A DNA stretch of 64,000 bases from an uncultured Candidatus Saccharibacteria bacterium. Its GTDB lineage: Bacteria; Patescibacteriota; Saccharimonadia; Saccharimonadales; Saccharimonadaceae. Below, piece by piece: positions 53,642-62,679 of the stretch. Each line of letters begins with the position of its first letter. Within the stretch, counting starts at the first letter, position 1. Below the pieces are notes generated by a model, which worked only from the letters and a program-made list of their open reading frames with translations, had not been told where the DNA came from and did not search any database. The stretch lies in contig CALHWD010000006.1 of the NCBI GenBank assembly GCA_938036825.1, forward strand, positions 1 through 64,000. The letters are read 5' to 3'. The translations under genes and the position numbers were made by a program.

Positions 53642-54661
53642 CTATTTGCCAGTAAAAAACTTCCGGAATTTGAGTAGGCCTGTCTGGTTGGGTAATGGGC
53701 CGTTGTAGATAATACTACGGATATAATCGACCGATACGTTGCGCTGTCGCTGGATAGCAAAGCGCTGCCGATAGGCCGCTGGCTGGTGAATAACAGAAGC
53801 GAGCATACCACGCAGTGCTGGCCAACCATTGCCATGGCGCAGTGCACTAAAGAATATCAGCCAATAGGTGAGGCAAAAGCGCACGCCAATCGACCAAAAC
53901 AGCCGCCCCGGCACATTCTTGATAAAAATAAGCGGCAAATTCTTAAAGGTATTGTATACCGCGAGCCCTGGGACTTTGCTACTGCTGGCACCAACCTTGT
54001 GGTATGCGACGGCGTGCGGTGTGAAGCGCACTGTCCAGCCTGCTAGCTGCGTGCGAAAGCTGAGGTCGACGTCTTCGTAATACATGAAGAATGCTTCGTC
54101 AAAAAGATCAACAGTGTCGAACAGTGCCGTGCGATACACTGCTCCACCACCCGTTGCGCCAAACACCGCTCCGGCCTCTGTTGGCGCATGGCTAATTGGC
54201 TCATCACGGTGGCGCGGGCCAGGCAAACCCCAGGTGGTGTAGAAGTCGCCCGAGCTATCGATGGTCGTTCCATCGCGACGAGCGAGTAGCCCAGTGGCAA
54301 TGCCACAGTGCGGATGAGCTCGTAGCTCGTCCACCAAGGCTTGGCACCAGTGTGTGTTAGCAACTGCGTCGGGGTTAAGCACGCCAACAAAGCGAAATTG
54401 CTGCTTCTTTGCGTAGCGTAGGCCTGTGTTAATACCACCGGCGAAGCCGAGGTTGCGCTGATTCTCAATGATGACGAGACTGAGCGCAGGGTGTTTAGCT
54501 TGATATGAGCGGAAGCGTGCCACCGAGTCATCATGCGAGTCGTTATCGACTACAATAATGGTCGGCACTAGCGTCTGCTGCGCCAACGAATCGATGCATT
54601 CTAAGGCATCATCGGCGCCGTTCCAGTTAAGAACTATGATTGCAAGATTGTTTTTTACCAC
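53642..54661 (-). CDS. GT2 glycosyltransferase, rhamnosyltransferase-like
   Basis: This encodes 339 residues. The opening LAIIVLNWNGADDALECIDSL, then VVDNDSHDDS, NLGFAGGINTGLRYA, LNPDAV and DEAFFMYYEDVDLSFR are the hallmarks of WbbL/GlfT-like inverting transferases. A C-terminal amphipathic or TM region (YWLIFFSAL) suggests membrane association. The palindromic -10 (54668-54677) touches the ATG at 54667, so the GTG at 54661, six nt after the box, is the likelier start. It is divergent from the glycan exporter operon. Confidence 0.88.
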   Translation of the reverse strand: MVKNNLAIIVLNWNGADDALECIDSLAQQTLVPTIIVVDNDSHDDSVARFRSYQAKHPALSLVIIENQRNLGFAGGINTGLRYAKKQQFRFVGVLNPDAVANTHWCQALVDELRAHPHCGIATGLLARRDGTTIDSSGDFYTTWGLPGPRHRDEPISHAPTEAGAVFGATGGGAVYRTALFDTVDLFDEAFFMYYEDVDLSFRTQLAGWTVRFTPHAVAYHKVGASSSKVPGLAVYNTFKNLPLIFIKNVPGRLFWSIGVRFCLTYWLIFFSALRHGNGWPALRGMLASVIHQPAAYRQRFAIQRQRNVSVDYIRSIIYNGPLPNQTGLLKFRKFFTGK

Positions 54662-54667
54662 GGTCAT

Positions 54668-54677
54668 ATTATATAAT
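54668..54677. promoter_or_regulatory. Palindromic bidirectional -10 element
   Basis: ATTATATAAT reads as TATAAT on both strands. It lies between the divergent GT2 gene and the ABC exporter operon and could drive both. Confidence 0.6.
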
Positions 54678-54690
54678 GGCCAGAGAAACT

Positions 54691-55500
54691 ATGAAAGTAA
54701 CAAATCTTTTGCAACGAAAAAACCGCATCTTGCTACGCGAGTTGGTCGTAACGGACTTCAAGCTACGCTACCAGGGATCAGTGCTGGGCTATTTGTGGTC
54801 AATCCTCAAACCAATATTTTTGTTTATTATTTTGTATATCGTGTTCGATAAATTCCTCGGTCTTGGTAAGCAAGTCGAGCACTATCCGGTGTATCTTTTA
54901 GTGGGAATTGTGCTATGGAACTTTTTTAGCGAGGCGACGGTGCAGGGGCTGCAGTCGATCGTCTCGCGCGGCGACCTCATCCGCAAGATCAACTTTCCCA
55001 AGTACATTATCGTTATCTCAGGTACGATTTCGGCCTTTATTAACCTTGCCATCAATATGGTGGTGATTTTAGGTTTTTGTTTGGTTAATGGCGTACAATG
55101 GTCGCTTGAGGGATTGTTGGTTATTCCACTCATCCTCGAACTCTATGTACTCTCCCTAGCGGTGGCATTTTTCCTTGCGACGATCAATGTGAAATACCGC
55201 GATATTGGCTACCTATGGGAGATCTTCATGCAGGCGGCCTTCTACGCTACACCGGTTATTTATCCCCTGCAGATGGTGATGGAGCGTATGCCAGCTGCTG
55301 CGCCATATCTTATGCTCAACCCAGCCGCCCAGATTATCCAAGACGTCCGCCAAGTGCTCGTAACACCCCAGACCATCCAGCTCTACGATCTTGTTTCTTT
55401 CCCGTGGGTGCTCATTCCATTTATTTCGATTATCATTATCATTCTGTTGGCGGTGTTTTATTTCCGGCGCAACCAACAGTATTTTGCGGAGAGTATCTAG
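54691..55500 (+). CDS. ABC-2 glycan exporter permease (Wzm/TagG type)
   Basis: This 269-residue protein has six TM helices and the family's entry LLLRELVVTDFKLRYQGSVLGYLWSILKPI (shown in part) and C-terminal NPAAQIIQDVRQVL. With the next gene it forms a transporter for lipid-linked polysaccharide or teichoic-acid-like polymer. ATG 54691 is used because the upstream ATG at 54676 lies inside the -10 box. Its stop is directly followed by the ATG of the ATPase gene. Confidence 0.9.
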   Translation: MKVTNLLQRKNRILLRELVVTDFKLRYQGSVLGYLWSILKPIFLFIILYIVFDKFLGLGKQVEHYPVYLLVGIVLWNFFSEATVQGLQSIVSRGDLIRKINFPKYIIVISGTISAFINLAINMVVILGFCLVNGVQWSLEGLLVIPLILELYVLSLAVAFFLATINVKYRDIGYLWEIFMQAAFYATPVIYPLQMVMERMPAAAPYLMLNPAAQIIQDVRQVLVTPQTIQLYDLVSFPWVLIPFISIIIIILLAVFYFRRNQQYFAESI

Positions 55501-56661
55501 ATGGCGCAACCAATCGTTGTTATCAATAACCTCACCAAGTCCTTCAAGATTCCACTGGAGGCAAGCTCGGGCATCAAGCAAAAGCTCATTAACCTCCTCA
55601 AGGGGCGCAAAGGGTATCGGGTTTTTACCCCACTTAAGGATATCGACTTTACCATTAACGAGGGTGATTTCTTTGGTATTGTTGGGCGCAATGGCTCAGG
55701 TAAAAGTACGCTACTCAAGACGATTGCCGGCATCTACACCCCCAATAGCGGGAGCGTCGAGGTGGGTGGCTCGCTGGTGCCGTTTATCGAGCTGGGTGTT
55801 GGCTTTAACCCAGAGCTCACTGGCCGCGAGAATGTCTTTCTCAATGGTGCACTGCTCGGCTTTAGCCACGACGAGATGGAGGCAATGTATGATAAAATCG
55901 TCGACTTTGCTGAGCTGGGCGACTTTATGGAGGAGCGGCTCAAGAATTATTCCAGTGGGATGCAGGTGCGCCTGGCTTTCTCTATTGCCATCCGTGCCCA
56001 TGCCGATATCTTGCTGCTAGACGAAGTCTTGGCGGTAGGAGATGAAGCCTTCCAAAAGAAATGCTACGCCTACTTCGATAAGCTTAAGCGCGAAAAGCGC
56101 ACTGTTATTCTCGTTACGCACGATATGTCTGCGGTGGAGCGCTTTTGCAACAAGGCGGTATTCATCGAGGATGGGAAGGTGAAGATGATCGGCAAGCCAT
56201 ACCGCATCGCCGCCGCCTATAGTCGGAGCAACATCAAGAGCTACAACGAGTCGGAAGGGCTAGACGAGCAAATATCAGACGATTTCGACATCACCCTGCG
56301 CGGCAGTGATGGTAACGAACAGACGGTGTATGAGTATAACGAAACTATGACGGTGGAGTTAGAGTGGCAGCAAACAGGGGTCAAGCACGTTGGCGTCGCA
56401 ATCTTCCGCGAGAATGGCGAGTATGTTTATGGCCCCAACACCTACCAAGAAAAAATGAAGATTGCTGGCAAGAATCGCGCGACCTACACTGTGCAGCTCA
56501 ACCTCAACGAGGGGAGTTATTTCATCAAGGCTGGCTTGATGGGGGCGGACGACACGAAGACGATCGCCTTTACTGAGGAGGGGCCGCACTTCTCGGTGCA
56601 ACGTGATTATGATCATGGCCGGTGGGGTGGTGTTACCAAGCTCAAGCATACCTGGAAATAG
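55501..56661 (+). CDS. Glycan exporter ATPase with C-terminal carbohydrate-binding domain (Wzt type)
   Basis: This encodes 386 residues. The ABC domain (1 to ~245) has GRNGSGKSTLL, the exporter-specific GVGFNPELTGRENVFLNG, signature NYSSGMQVRLAFSIA and LLLDEVLAVGDEAFQKKC. Residues ~255-386 are a beta-sandwich like Wzt-C that recognises the end of a finished glycan (MTVELEWQQTGVKHVGVAIF). This implies that chain length or capping is checked before export. No gap separates it from the permease gene. Confidence 0.92.
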   Translation: MAQPIVVINNLTKSFKIPLEASSGIKQKLINLLKGRKGYRVFTPLKDIDFTINEGDFFGIVGRNGSGKSTLLKTIAGIYTPNSGSVEVGGSLVPFIELGVGFNPELTGRENVFLNGALLGFSHDEMEAMYDKIVDFAELGDFMEERLKNYSSGMQVRLAFSIAIRAHADILLLDEVLAVGDEAFQKKCYAYFDKLKREKRTVILVTHDMSAVERFCNKAVFIEDGKVKMIGKPYRIAAAYSRSNIKSYNESEGLDEQISDDFDITLRGSDGNEQTVYEYNETMTVELEWQQTGVKHVGVAIFRENGEYVYGPNTYQEKMKIAGKNRATYTVQLNLNEGSYFIKAGLMGADDTKTIAFTEEGPHFSVQRDYDHGRWGGVTKLKHTWK

Positions 56662-56667
56662 GGAGAA

Positions 56668-58083
56668 ATGTCGTATATATTACATCGTTTGACGCACCTT
56701 ATCAAAGCCAATCGCCATCTCCACCGCGCGGTACGTTGTCTCCTGGTGCCGTATCGGGCTCATCTCGATAATCGCCAGCGTCGCATCTACGATGTATGGC
56801 AGCGTCAGCACACCGAGCAGCCACCAGCGCTTAGTTTGCTTGCTCAGCAGCCGCGTATCTCCATCATCGTACCGACGTATAATACGTCGATTCCATTCCT
56901 GCGAGAGATGGTACAGTCGGTGGTGGCGCAGTCGTACCCGCACTGGGAGCTCATCCTTGTTGACGACGCCTCAACCAATGAGACTACTCACCAGGCGATT
57001 CGTGACCTAGCCGAAGATGTACCGCAGCTCAAGCCATTCTTTTTGGATAAGAACCGCCACATTGCCGGTGCAACCAACTACGGCATCGCGCAGGCTACGG
57101 GCGAGTACATTGCGCTGCTTGACCATGATGACATCCTCCACCCCGACGCGCTTCTGCGGGTTGCGGCCACGATCGACCGTACTGGTGCGCAGTTTGTCTA
57201 CACCGATGAGACGAAGATGGATGAACATGGCCGGCCATATCAGCCATTTTTCAAGCCCGATTGGAACGCAGATTTTTTGCGTGCGGTGAATTACATCACA
57301 CACTTTGCCGTTATGTCACGCCAGTTACTCACAGAGGTTGGCGGTGAAGATGGGTCGTATAATGGCACGCAGGATTGGGAGCTGTTCTTGCGCCTGACGC
57401 GGGCTTTGCAGCCCGAGCAGATTGCTCATGTGCCGCAGATCCTCTACTATTGGCGTGTTCACCAGGCTTCTACAGCGAAAGACCTTGATGCTAAGCCCTA
57501 CGTCATCGATGCGCAGCGTCGCGCCCTCGAGGCAGACAGCGCCGCTCGCCAGGTGCAGACCCAGGTGGAGCGTGACCCGCAGTATGGTGCTCAGTGGCAG
57601 ATGAGCTATAGCTTAGGCCAAACATATAGTACTGACACCGCGTCGTTTGATGAGTCGACTACTGTTGGTCAGCTGCTTGAGACAACCACTGCTGAGATGG
57701 TATGTCTGACGCAGCATAATGCGCTGCCTGCTGCCACGCTGCAGCACCTCGCTACCGATGCTGCTCGCCCAATGATCGGTGCAGTGGTACCACATATTAC
57801 TGATGAGCAGCAGGTGATTGCAAATTTGTCGTCGATTTTGCAACCATCGGTGGTAGGTCTGCTTCAGCAGCTCAACCGGCGCTCATTTACCAAACATATC
57901 TACTTGACAGCCCGCTATAATCTTGGTATTATTGACGCACCAACAGTGGTAGTGGCGCGCACCAAACTTGCTGCTCTTGCGCCAGATACACCGCTTACCA
58001 GTGCTCAGATAACTGCTGCACTCTGTGGTAAAGGATACAACACACTATATAACCCGCACGTAACGCCAGAGGAGGACGTATGA
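56668..58083 (+). CDS. GT2 glycosyltransferase (471 aa)
   Basis: Residues ~65-290 are a GT-A domain with ISIIVPTYNTSIPFLREMV, LILVDDASTNE, ALLDHDDILHPDAL (metal-binding DHDD) and GTQDWELFLRLTRA. An N-terminal ~60-residue helical section and a ~150-residue C-terminal part without clear family frame it. This resembles the O-antigen/galactan-type GT2 enzymes with extensions. It overlaps the next gene by four nt (ATGA) and follows the ABC pair by six nt. Confidence 0.88.
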   Translation: MSYILHRLTHLIKANRHLHRAVRCLLVPYRAHLDNRQRRIYDVWQRQHTEQPPALSLLAQQPRISIIVPTYNTSIPFLREMVQSVVAQSYPHWELILVDDASTNETTHQAIRDLAEDVPQLKPFFLDKNRHIAGATNYGIAQATGEYIALLDHDDILHPDALLRVAATIDRTGAQFVYTDETKMDEHGRPYQPFFKPDWNADFLRAVNYITHFAVMSRQLLTEVGGEDGSYNGTQDWELFLRLTRALQPEQIAHVPQILYYWRVHQASTAKDLDAKPYVIDAQRRALEADSAARQVQTQVERDPQYGAQWQMSYSLGQTYSTDTASFDESTTVGQLLETTTAEMVCLTQHNALPAATLQHLATDAARPMIGAVVPHITDEQQVIANLSSILQPSVVGLLQQLNRRSFTKHIYLTARYNLGIIDAPTVVVARTKLAALAPDTPLTSAQITAALCGKGYNTLYNPHVTPEEDV

Positions 58084-60296
58084 TCGGTAAAGTACACAAA
58101 GCCGCCAAGAAAAGCATGAAGATTATCAAAGACGATGGAATGATTGGCTTTGGCAAGCGCGCTACGAAGTATGCCTACTATCGTAAATTCCCCGAGCGTA
58201 AACAGAAGTATTACAAAGATATTCTTTTTATTAACGGCTGCACCTTGCCGCACCCCGAGCGCTACCGCGTGGCACACCAGATGGAGCAGTTGATGTCGCA
58301 GGGGCTAACAGTGGAGAGTGTGTTTTATGATCGACTCTCGCTGGATGACCTCAAGTATTATCGTGGCTTCGTCTTCTTTCGTTGCCCAGTGACAGAGACG
58401 GTGCGGGAATTTATCAAGCAAGCAAAGTTCTTCAACAAGACCTGCTTTTTTGATATCGATGATCTTGTCATCGATCAAACGTACACCGACGGTATCAAGT
58501 ACGTCCAGCAGATGAACCAGGCTGATAAGCAGCTCTACGACGATGGGGTGAATCGCATGCGTGAGACACTTAAGCTTTGTGATCACGTTGTGACGACTAC
58601 AACGCAACTGCGCGATGAGCTACAGAAGTACACCACCGGTGATGTACTGATTAACCGCAATGCTGCCTCTGATGAGATGATCAAGACGTCTAATATGGCG
58701 CTGGAAGACCTTAAGGAAGGTATCATCGAGAAGGATGAGAATAAGCTGATCATCGGGTACTTTAGTGGGAGTATTACGCACAATGAGGACTTTGAGCTGG
58801 TGATTCCAGATTTGATTCGGCTGTTTGATGCGTATCCGCAGCTCCACCTCAAGATTGCTGGTATTCTCGATGTACCGGCCGCGCTTGAACCATATAAAGA
58901 GCGGGTGATGACCTCGGGCTTTGTCGATTGGCGCGAGCTGCCTAAGGTGATGGTGGACTGCGATATTATTCTTGCACCACTAGTTGATACAATCTTTAAC
59001 CGTGCGAAGTCTGAGAACAAATGGCTCGAGGCTGGTCTCGTCAAGGTGCCGACGGTGGCGAGTCAGGTGGGGGCCTTTGCCGAGCAAGTGAAGGACGGCG
59101 AGACGGGCCTCTTGGTTGGCACGGATAACGATTGGTATACAGCGCTCGATCGCCTCATTACCGACAAAACATTGCGCACTCAGCTGGGTGAAAATGCACA
59201 CAAGATTGCCGCCAATGATTATTCGACGGTCTACACTGGCTACACGCTTGCATCGTTTATACGGAAGCGCTTGGCGCGCAATATTGGCTTTGTCTTGCCT
59301 TCGACGGATATCTCGGGTGGAGTGATCGTTGCCGTCAAGCATGCCGATATTCTCCGCAAGGCGGGCTGGGATGTAACGCTGATCGATTCAGTGAGCAAGC
59401 ACGCCCTTAAGCAGGCCAAAAAGACCTACCAATACCGCTCTGAATTGCCAGGTTTTAATGTTATTACAGCGCACAAGACGAAGATAGAGGCCTTCTTTGA
59501 CACGCAAGTGGCGACGCTGTGGTCAACGGTAGAGATTATCAAAAAGCACCCCAATGTACGCAATCGGCTCTACTTCGTCCAGAACTTCGAGACTGATTTT
59601 TATATCCCCGGCACGGGTGGGCCACGCTTCGCGGCGAACGCATCGTACTGTGACCAGTCGGGTGTGCGCTATGTAACAATGTCGCTCTGGTGCCAGAAGT
59701 GGCTCAAAGATATGTTTGGCAAGGATGCGAAGTATGTCTCGAACGGCATCGATATCGAGTATTATCCATACCGCGAGCGCGATTTTGACAGTGGTCGTAA
59801 GATAAAAATCCTCGTTGAGGGCGATAGTAAGAGCGAGTATAAAAACACCGACGAAGCCTTCCGTATTATCAACCAGCTCGACCCTGCGAAGTATGAGATT
59901 TCATACCTATCGTACCGCAAAGAACCCAAGGACTGGTACCGCGTCGATACATTCTACAATCGCATTGCGCCTGAGAAGGTCGGCGAAGTATACGCCAGCT
60001 GCGACATCCTCATCAAGACAAGCATCCTCGAAAGCTTCTCCTATCCACCACTTGAGATGATGGCAACTGGTGGTCTTGCAGTAGTGGTGCCCAATGGCGG
60101 CAATGTCGAATACCTTAAAGACGGCGAGAACTGCCTCCTCTACCAGCAGGGTGATATAGCGGCTGGTGTAGCAGCCGTAGAGCGTCTGGTAGCGGACAAA
60201 GCGCTGCGTGACAAGCTCATCGCCGGTGGCCGCCAAACTGCCAACGACTATCAGTGGAAGAATATTGAAGAGAAAGTAGCGGCGATTTACGAGTAA
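58080..60296 (+). CDS. Double-domain glycosyltransferase (two GT-B/GT4 modules)
   Basis: This encodes 738 residues. The first module (~40-400) has a YRVAHQMEQLMSQGL start and FNRAKSENKWLEAGLVKVPTVAS with GAFAEQVKDGETGLLV. The second (~400-738) opens NIGFVLPSTDISGGVIVAVKHADILRKAGWDV and ends with LIKTSILESFSYPPLEMMATGGLAVVVPNGG, an E-x7-E type site. Two complete lobes in one chain suggest that two linkages, or alternating linkages, are made by one protein, as in rhamnan-type glycan synthesis. It is the last gene of the operon. Confidence 0.88.
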   Translation: MIGKVHKAAKKSMKIIKDDGMIGFGKRATKYAYYRKFPERKQKYYKDILFINGCTLPHPERYRVAHQMEQLMSQGLTVESVFYDRLSLDDLKYYRGFVFFRCPVTETVREFIKQAKFFNKTCFFDIDDLVIDQTYTDGIKYVQQMNQADKQLYDDGVNRMRETLKLCDHVVTTTTQLRDELQKYTTGDVLINRNAASDEMIKTSNMALEDLKEGIIEKDENKLIIGYFSGSITHNEDFELVIPDLIRLFDAYPQLHLKIAGILDVPAALEPYKERVMTSGFVDWRELPKVMVDCDIILAPLVDTIFNRAKSENKWLEAGLVKVPTVASQVGAFAEQVKDGETGLLVGTDNDWYTALDRLITDKTLRTQLGENAHKIAANDYSTVYTGYTLASFIRKRLARNIGFVLPSTDISGGVIVAVKHADILRKAGWDVTLIDSVSKHALKQAKKTYQYRSELPGFNVITAHKTKIEAFFDTQVATLWSTVEIIKKHPNVRNRLYFVQNFETDFYIPGTGGPRFAANASYCDQSGVRYVTMSLWCQKWLKDMFGKDAKYVSNGIDIEYYPYRERDFDSGRKIKILVEGDSKSEYKNTDEAFRIINQLDPAKYEISYLSYRKEPKDWYRVDTFYNRIAPEKVGEVYASCDILIKTSILESFSYPPLEMMATGGLAVVVPNGGNVEYLKDGENCLLYQQGDIAAGVAAVERLVADKALRDKLIAGGRQTANDYQWKNIEEKVAAIYE

Positions 60297-60320
60297 AGCT
60301 GTTGCCTTGCTGTGATATAT

Positions 60321-60359
60321 ACAAACATCCTCTCACAGATGTGGGAGGATTGTTTTGTA
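60321..60359 (+). terminator. Terminator of the glycan operon
   Basis: An imperfect ~15-bp stem (ATCCTCTCAC/GTGGGAGGAT core) with a 4-nt loop is followed by TGTTTTGT. Confidence 0.7.
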
Positions 60360-60372
60360 CATCTAGTAGTTA

Positions 60373-62679
60373 CTAGTTACTCTTCTCCACCAGTTTCATC
60401 ATCACTGCTTCGACCTGTGAGCTGGGCCGGTCGCCAGCTACTTCGCCATTCTTTTTCCAGCCCTGCCAACCTACCCAGGAGAGGTGAGTGTTGTAATAAA
60501 TATCGTAGCGAGTGGCGTCGATGGGGCTAAGGCTAAGCTTGAGGGCTTCGAGCGCTTTGCTCTGACCAGTCGTGCCACAAGGCTGCGATGATGAGAGAGT
60601 GACTGATGGGAGCCACTGGCCAGCAGTTTTTACTTCGCACTGGATGGTAATGGGTGAACCATCGCGCAGCGATACGGCTTTGCCAAGACGGATTGCCTCG
60701 AGATAGCGTGATTTTCCAGCGGTGCCAGCCATAATGGGGTGTGACACATCGGGCATCCAGCCGATGTAGCCTACGTGGGCAGCGTAGCTCAGTTGATAGA
60801 GATCGGGCACAGCAGTATTGGTTGGGTTATAAAAGGCACCGCCAGGCAAGCTGAGTGTATGCTTCGGCACAAGGCGCACCTCGAGTGCTTCGAGCTGTCG
60901 GTAGGCACCGGTCGAACCAGCTGGTTGGCCATTCTTAGCCCAACCCATCCAGCCGACGTATTGCGAGTAACCTCGGTACCAGATGTCGTATGTAGTAGCG
61001 AGTTTGCCGGTGAGCAAGAAGCGGACTGCCTCGATGGAGCGGAACTGCCCTGTGGTGCCGGATACGTCGCCCGCTTGCTTCCAATCTTGCCAGCCGACGT
61101 AGCTAACATGTGATGAATATTGGATGTTGCCTGGCATACCCGTTGTGTTGTGGAGCGATGCTTTGATTGCTTCGATGCGGCGGCTTTGGCCAGTGGTACC
61201 GCTCATCATCTCATCGCGCACTTCTGGCTGCCAGCCAACCATACCGACATGTGAGCTGAGTGAGAGTCTAAGGGGTGATGGGTCGCCATGCGCCGCGATA
61301 TTTTTATACGCTACTCCAGATGACTCAGGTGCAGGCGTTCCTTTACGCACAAGCTTTATTTCGACCGCTTCGATAGCATTGTTAGCTCCACCAGTTACAC
61401 CAGCCACTTCACCATTCTTGGCCCAGCCCATCCAGCCAATGTAGCTCACGTGGGCGCGATAGTAGATGTCGTACGCCTGGGCGAGAGTACCAGTTGGCTG
61501 GATCTTGACGGCGGTGATTGGTCGGCCAAGCCCTGTTGTACCCGATTGCATACTGCCCTGCACAGAGGGCTGCCAACCGCGTTCGTTGCTGTATGAAGTA
61601 TAAGTTACCTCGCCATCGATCGTGAGAGCTTGCATTGCCTTGCTTTGACCAGTGACGCCTGTAATGCCACGGTTATGAATTACCCCTGTCCAGCCGATGT
61701 AGCTGCTGTGCGATCGGAAGCTGATAAGTGGCCGGCTATGCTGGGTCGAGCCAAACCAGTCGTTCCACACGCGCCAAAAGTTGCGGTTGCCATAGGCGCT
61801 GCAATGATCGCCCAGGCCATACATATTAGCCAGGGCTGCTTGGTTGGGCTGGTAGGGTGTGTAGGTGTAGAGCGCCGCTGTGGCCTTGCTCTCGATATAC
61901 ACATCGCCAGCGCCGCAGCCTCGCTGCACCACATTCCACAGGATACGATTGGTCGCAAACGGCTTTTTGTACGACCACCACGGTTGCTGCATACTATCCA
62001 GATACCAGCGGATGAGCTGTGCTCCTGAGGCAACTTGCATCGAGAAGCCAGCATAGTTGCGATCGCAATTGGCACTGCCACCCGGGCCACTATCGGGGCA
62101 GTGCGAACCCATGGCATAGGTGTATTGGTTTTGGAGGGGCCAAGTGTCAGAGGTGAGCGGGCCAGCCGACTCGGTGGCGATTTTCACCAGCAGGACTTTA
62201 GGGTTGAGATTGTTCTGCTTGGCAGCATCATAGATAATCTGCGCGGCACTGACTGCTCCAGCGGGGATCGTTCCACTGAAGTTATTGGCAGGGATGTAAT
62301 TGCCCGGTGTGTATTTAGGCACTTCATAATAGTCCTTGAGGCAGACATATGGAGGCCCATGCCAACCGCGAGCGGCGGCATACTGTGCTCGGCTGATATC
62401 GCGCCTGCCATGTTCGGCAGCAGGCTGCCGGCCATAGGTGTCGCATTGTGGGTTGAGGCTATTGAGAAACGCCTGAATATCTGCCACTGACATATCGTCG
62501 CTATTGGTAAAGAGCAAATCATCAACGATATTGCCTGCTCGCCAATCGGCTGCCGTTACTGCTTGGGCTGGGCGGGAGAGGACAGTCGCAGCAAATAAAC
62601 TCACACACAACACACCAGCAAAGATATATCGCCAATATGTCGAGAAGAGACGAGCGGTGGAGTATGATTGAGCCATCAT
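60373..62679 (-). CDS. Secreted protein with nine ChW-type repeats and an N-terminal lysozyme-like region
   Basis: This encodes 768 residues. A signal peptide (~1-41, ending AQAVTA) precedes a region (~45-320) resembling a lytic or glucosaminidase fold: AAQIIYDAAKQNNLNPKVLLVKIATES with a candidate catalytic Glu and a later QYTYAMGSHCPDSG. From ~325 to the end nine repeats of ~40-45 residues follow the ChW (PF07538) pattern, for example SHVSYVGWQDW with SGTTGQFRSIEAV. ChW repeats are found in clostridial and some actinobacterial surface proteins and mediate binding to cell surfaces. The TAG of the upstream membrane-protein gene abuts the ATGATG start, so the pair is coupled. It likely binds the wall or host glycans. 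Confidence 0.82.
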   Translation of the reverse strand: MMAQSYSTARLFSTYWRYIFAGVLCVSLFAATVLSRPAQAVTAADWRAGNIVDDLLFTNSDDMSVADIQAFLNSLNPQCDTYGRQPAAEHGRRDISRAQYAAARGWHGPPYVCLKDYYEVPKYTPGNYIPANNFSGTIPAGAVSAAQIIYDAAKQNNLNPKVLLVKIATESAGPLTSDTWPLQNQYTYAMGSHCPDSGPGGSANCDRNYAGFSMQVASGAQLIRWYLDSMQQPWWSYKKPFATNRILWNVVQRGCGAGDVYIESKATAALYTYTPYQPNQAALANMYGLGDHCSAYGNRNFWRVWNDWFGSTQHSRPLISFRSHSSYIGWTGVIHNRGITGVTGQSKAMQALTIDGEVTYTSYSNERGWQPSVQGSMQSGTTGLGRPITAVKIQPTGTLAQAYDIYYRAHVSYIGWMGWAKNGEVAGVTGGANNAIEAVEIKLVRKGTPAPESSGVAYKNIAAHGDPSPLRLSLSSHVGMVGWQPEVRDEMMSGTTGQSRRIEAIKASLHNTTGMPGNIQYSSHVSYVGWQDWKQAGDVSGTTGQFRSIEAVRFLLTGKLATTYDIWYRGYSQYVGWMGWAKNGQPAGSTGAYRQLEALEVRLVPKHTLSLPGGAFYNPTNTAVPDLYQLSYAAHVGYIGWMPDVSHPIMAGTAGKSRYLEAIRLGKAVSLRDGSPITIQCEVKTAGQWLPSVTLSSSQPCGTTGQSKALEALKLSLSPIDATRYDIYYNTHLSWVGWQGWKKNGEVAGDRPSSQVEAVMMKLVEKSN

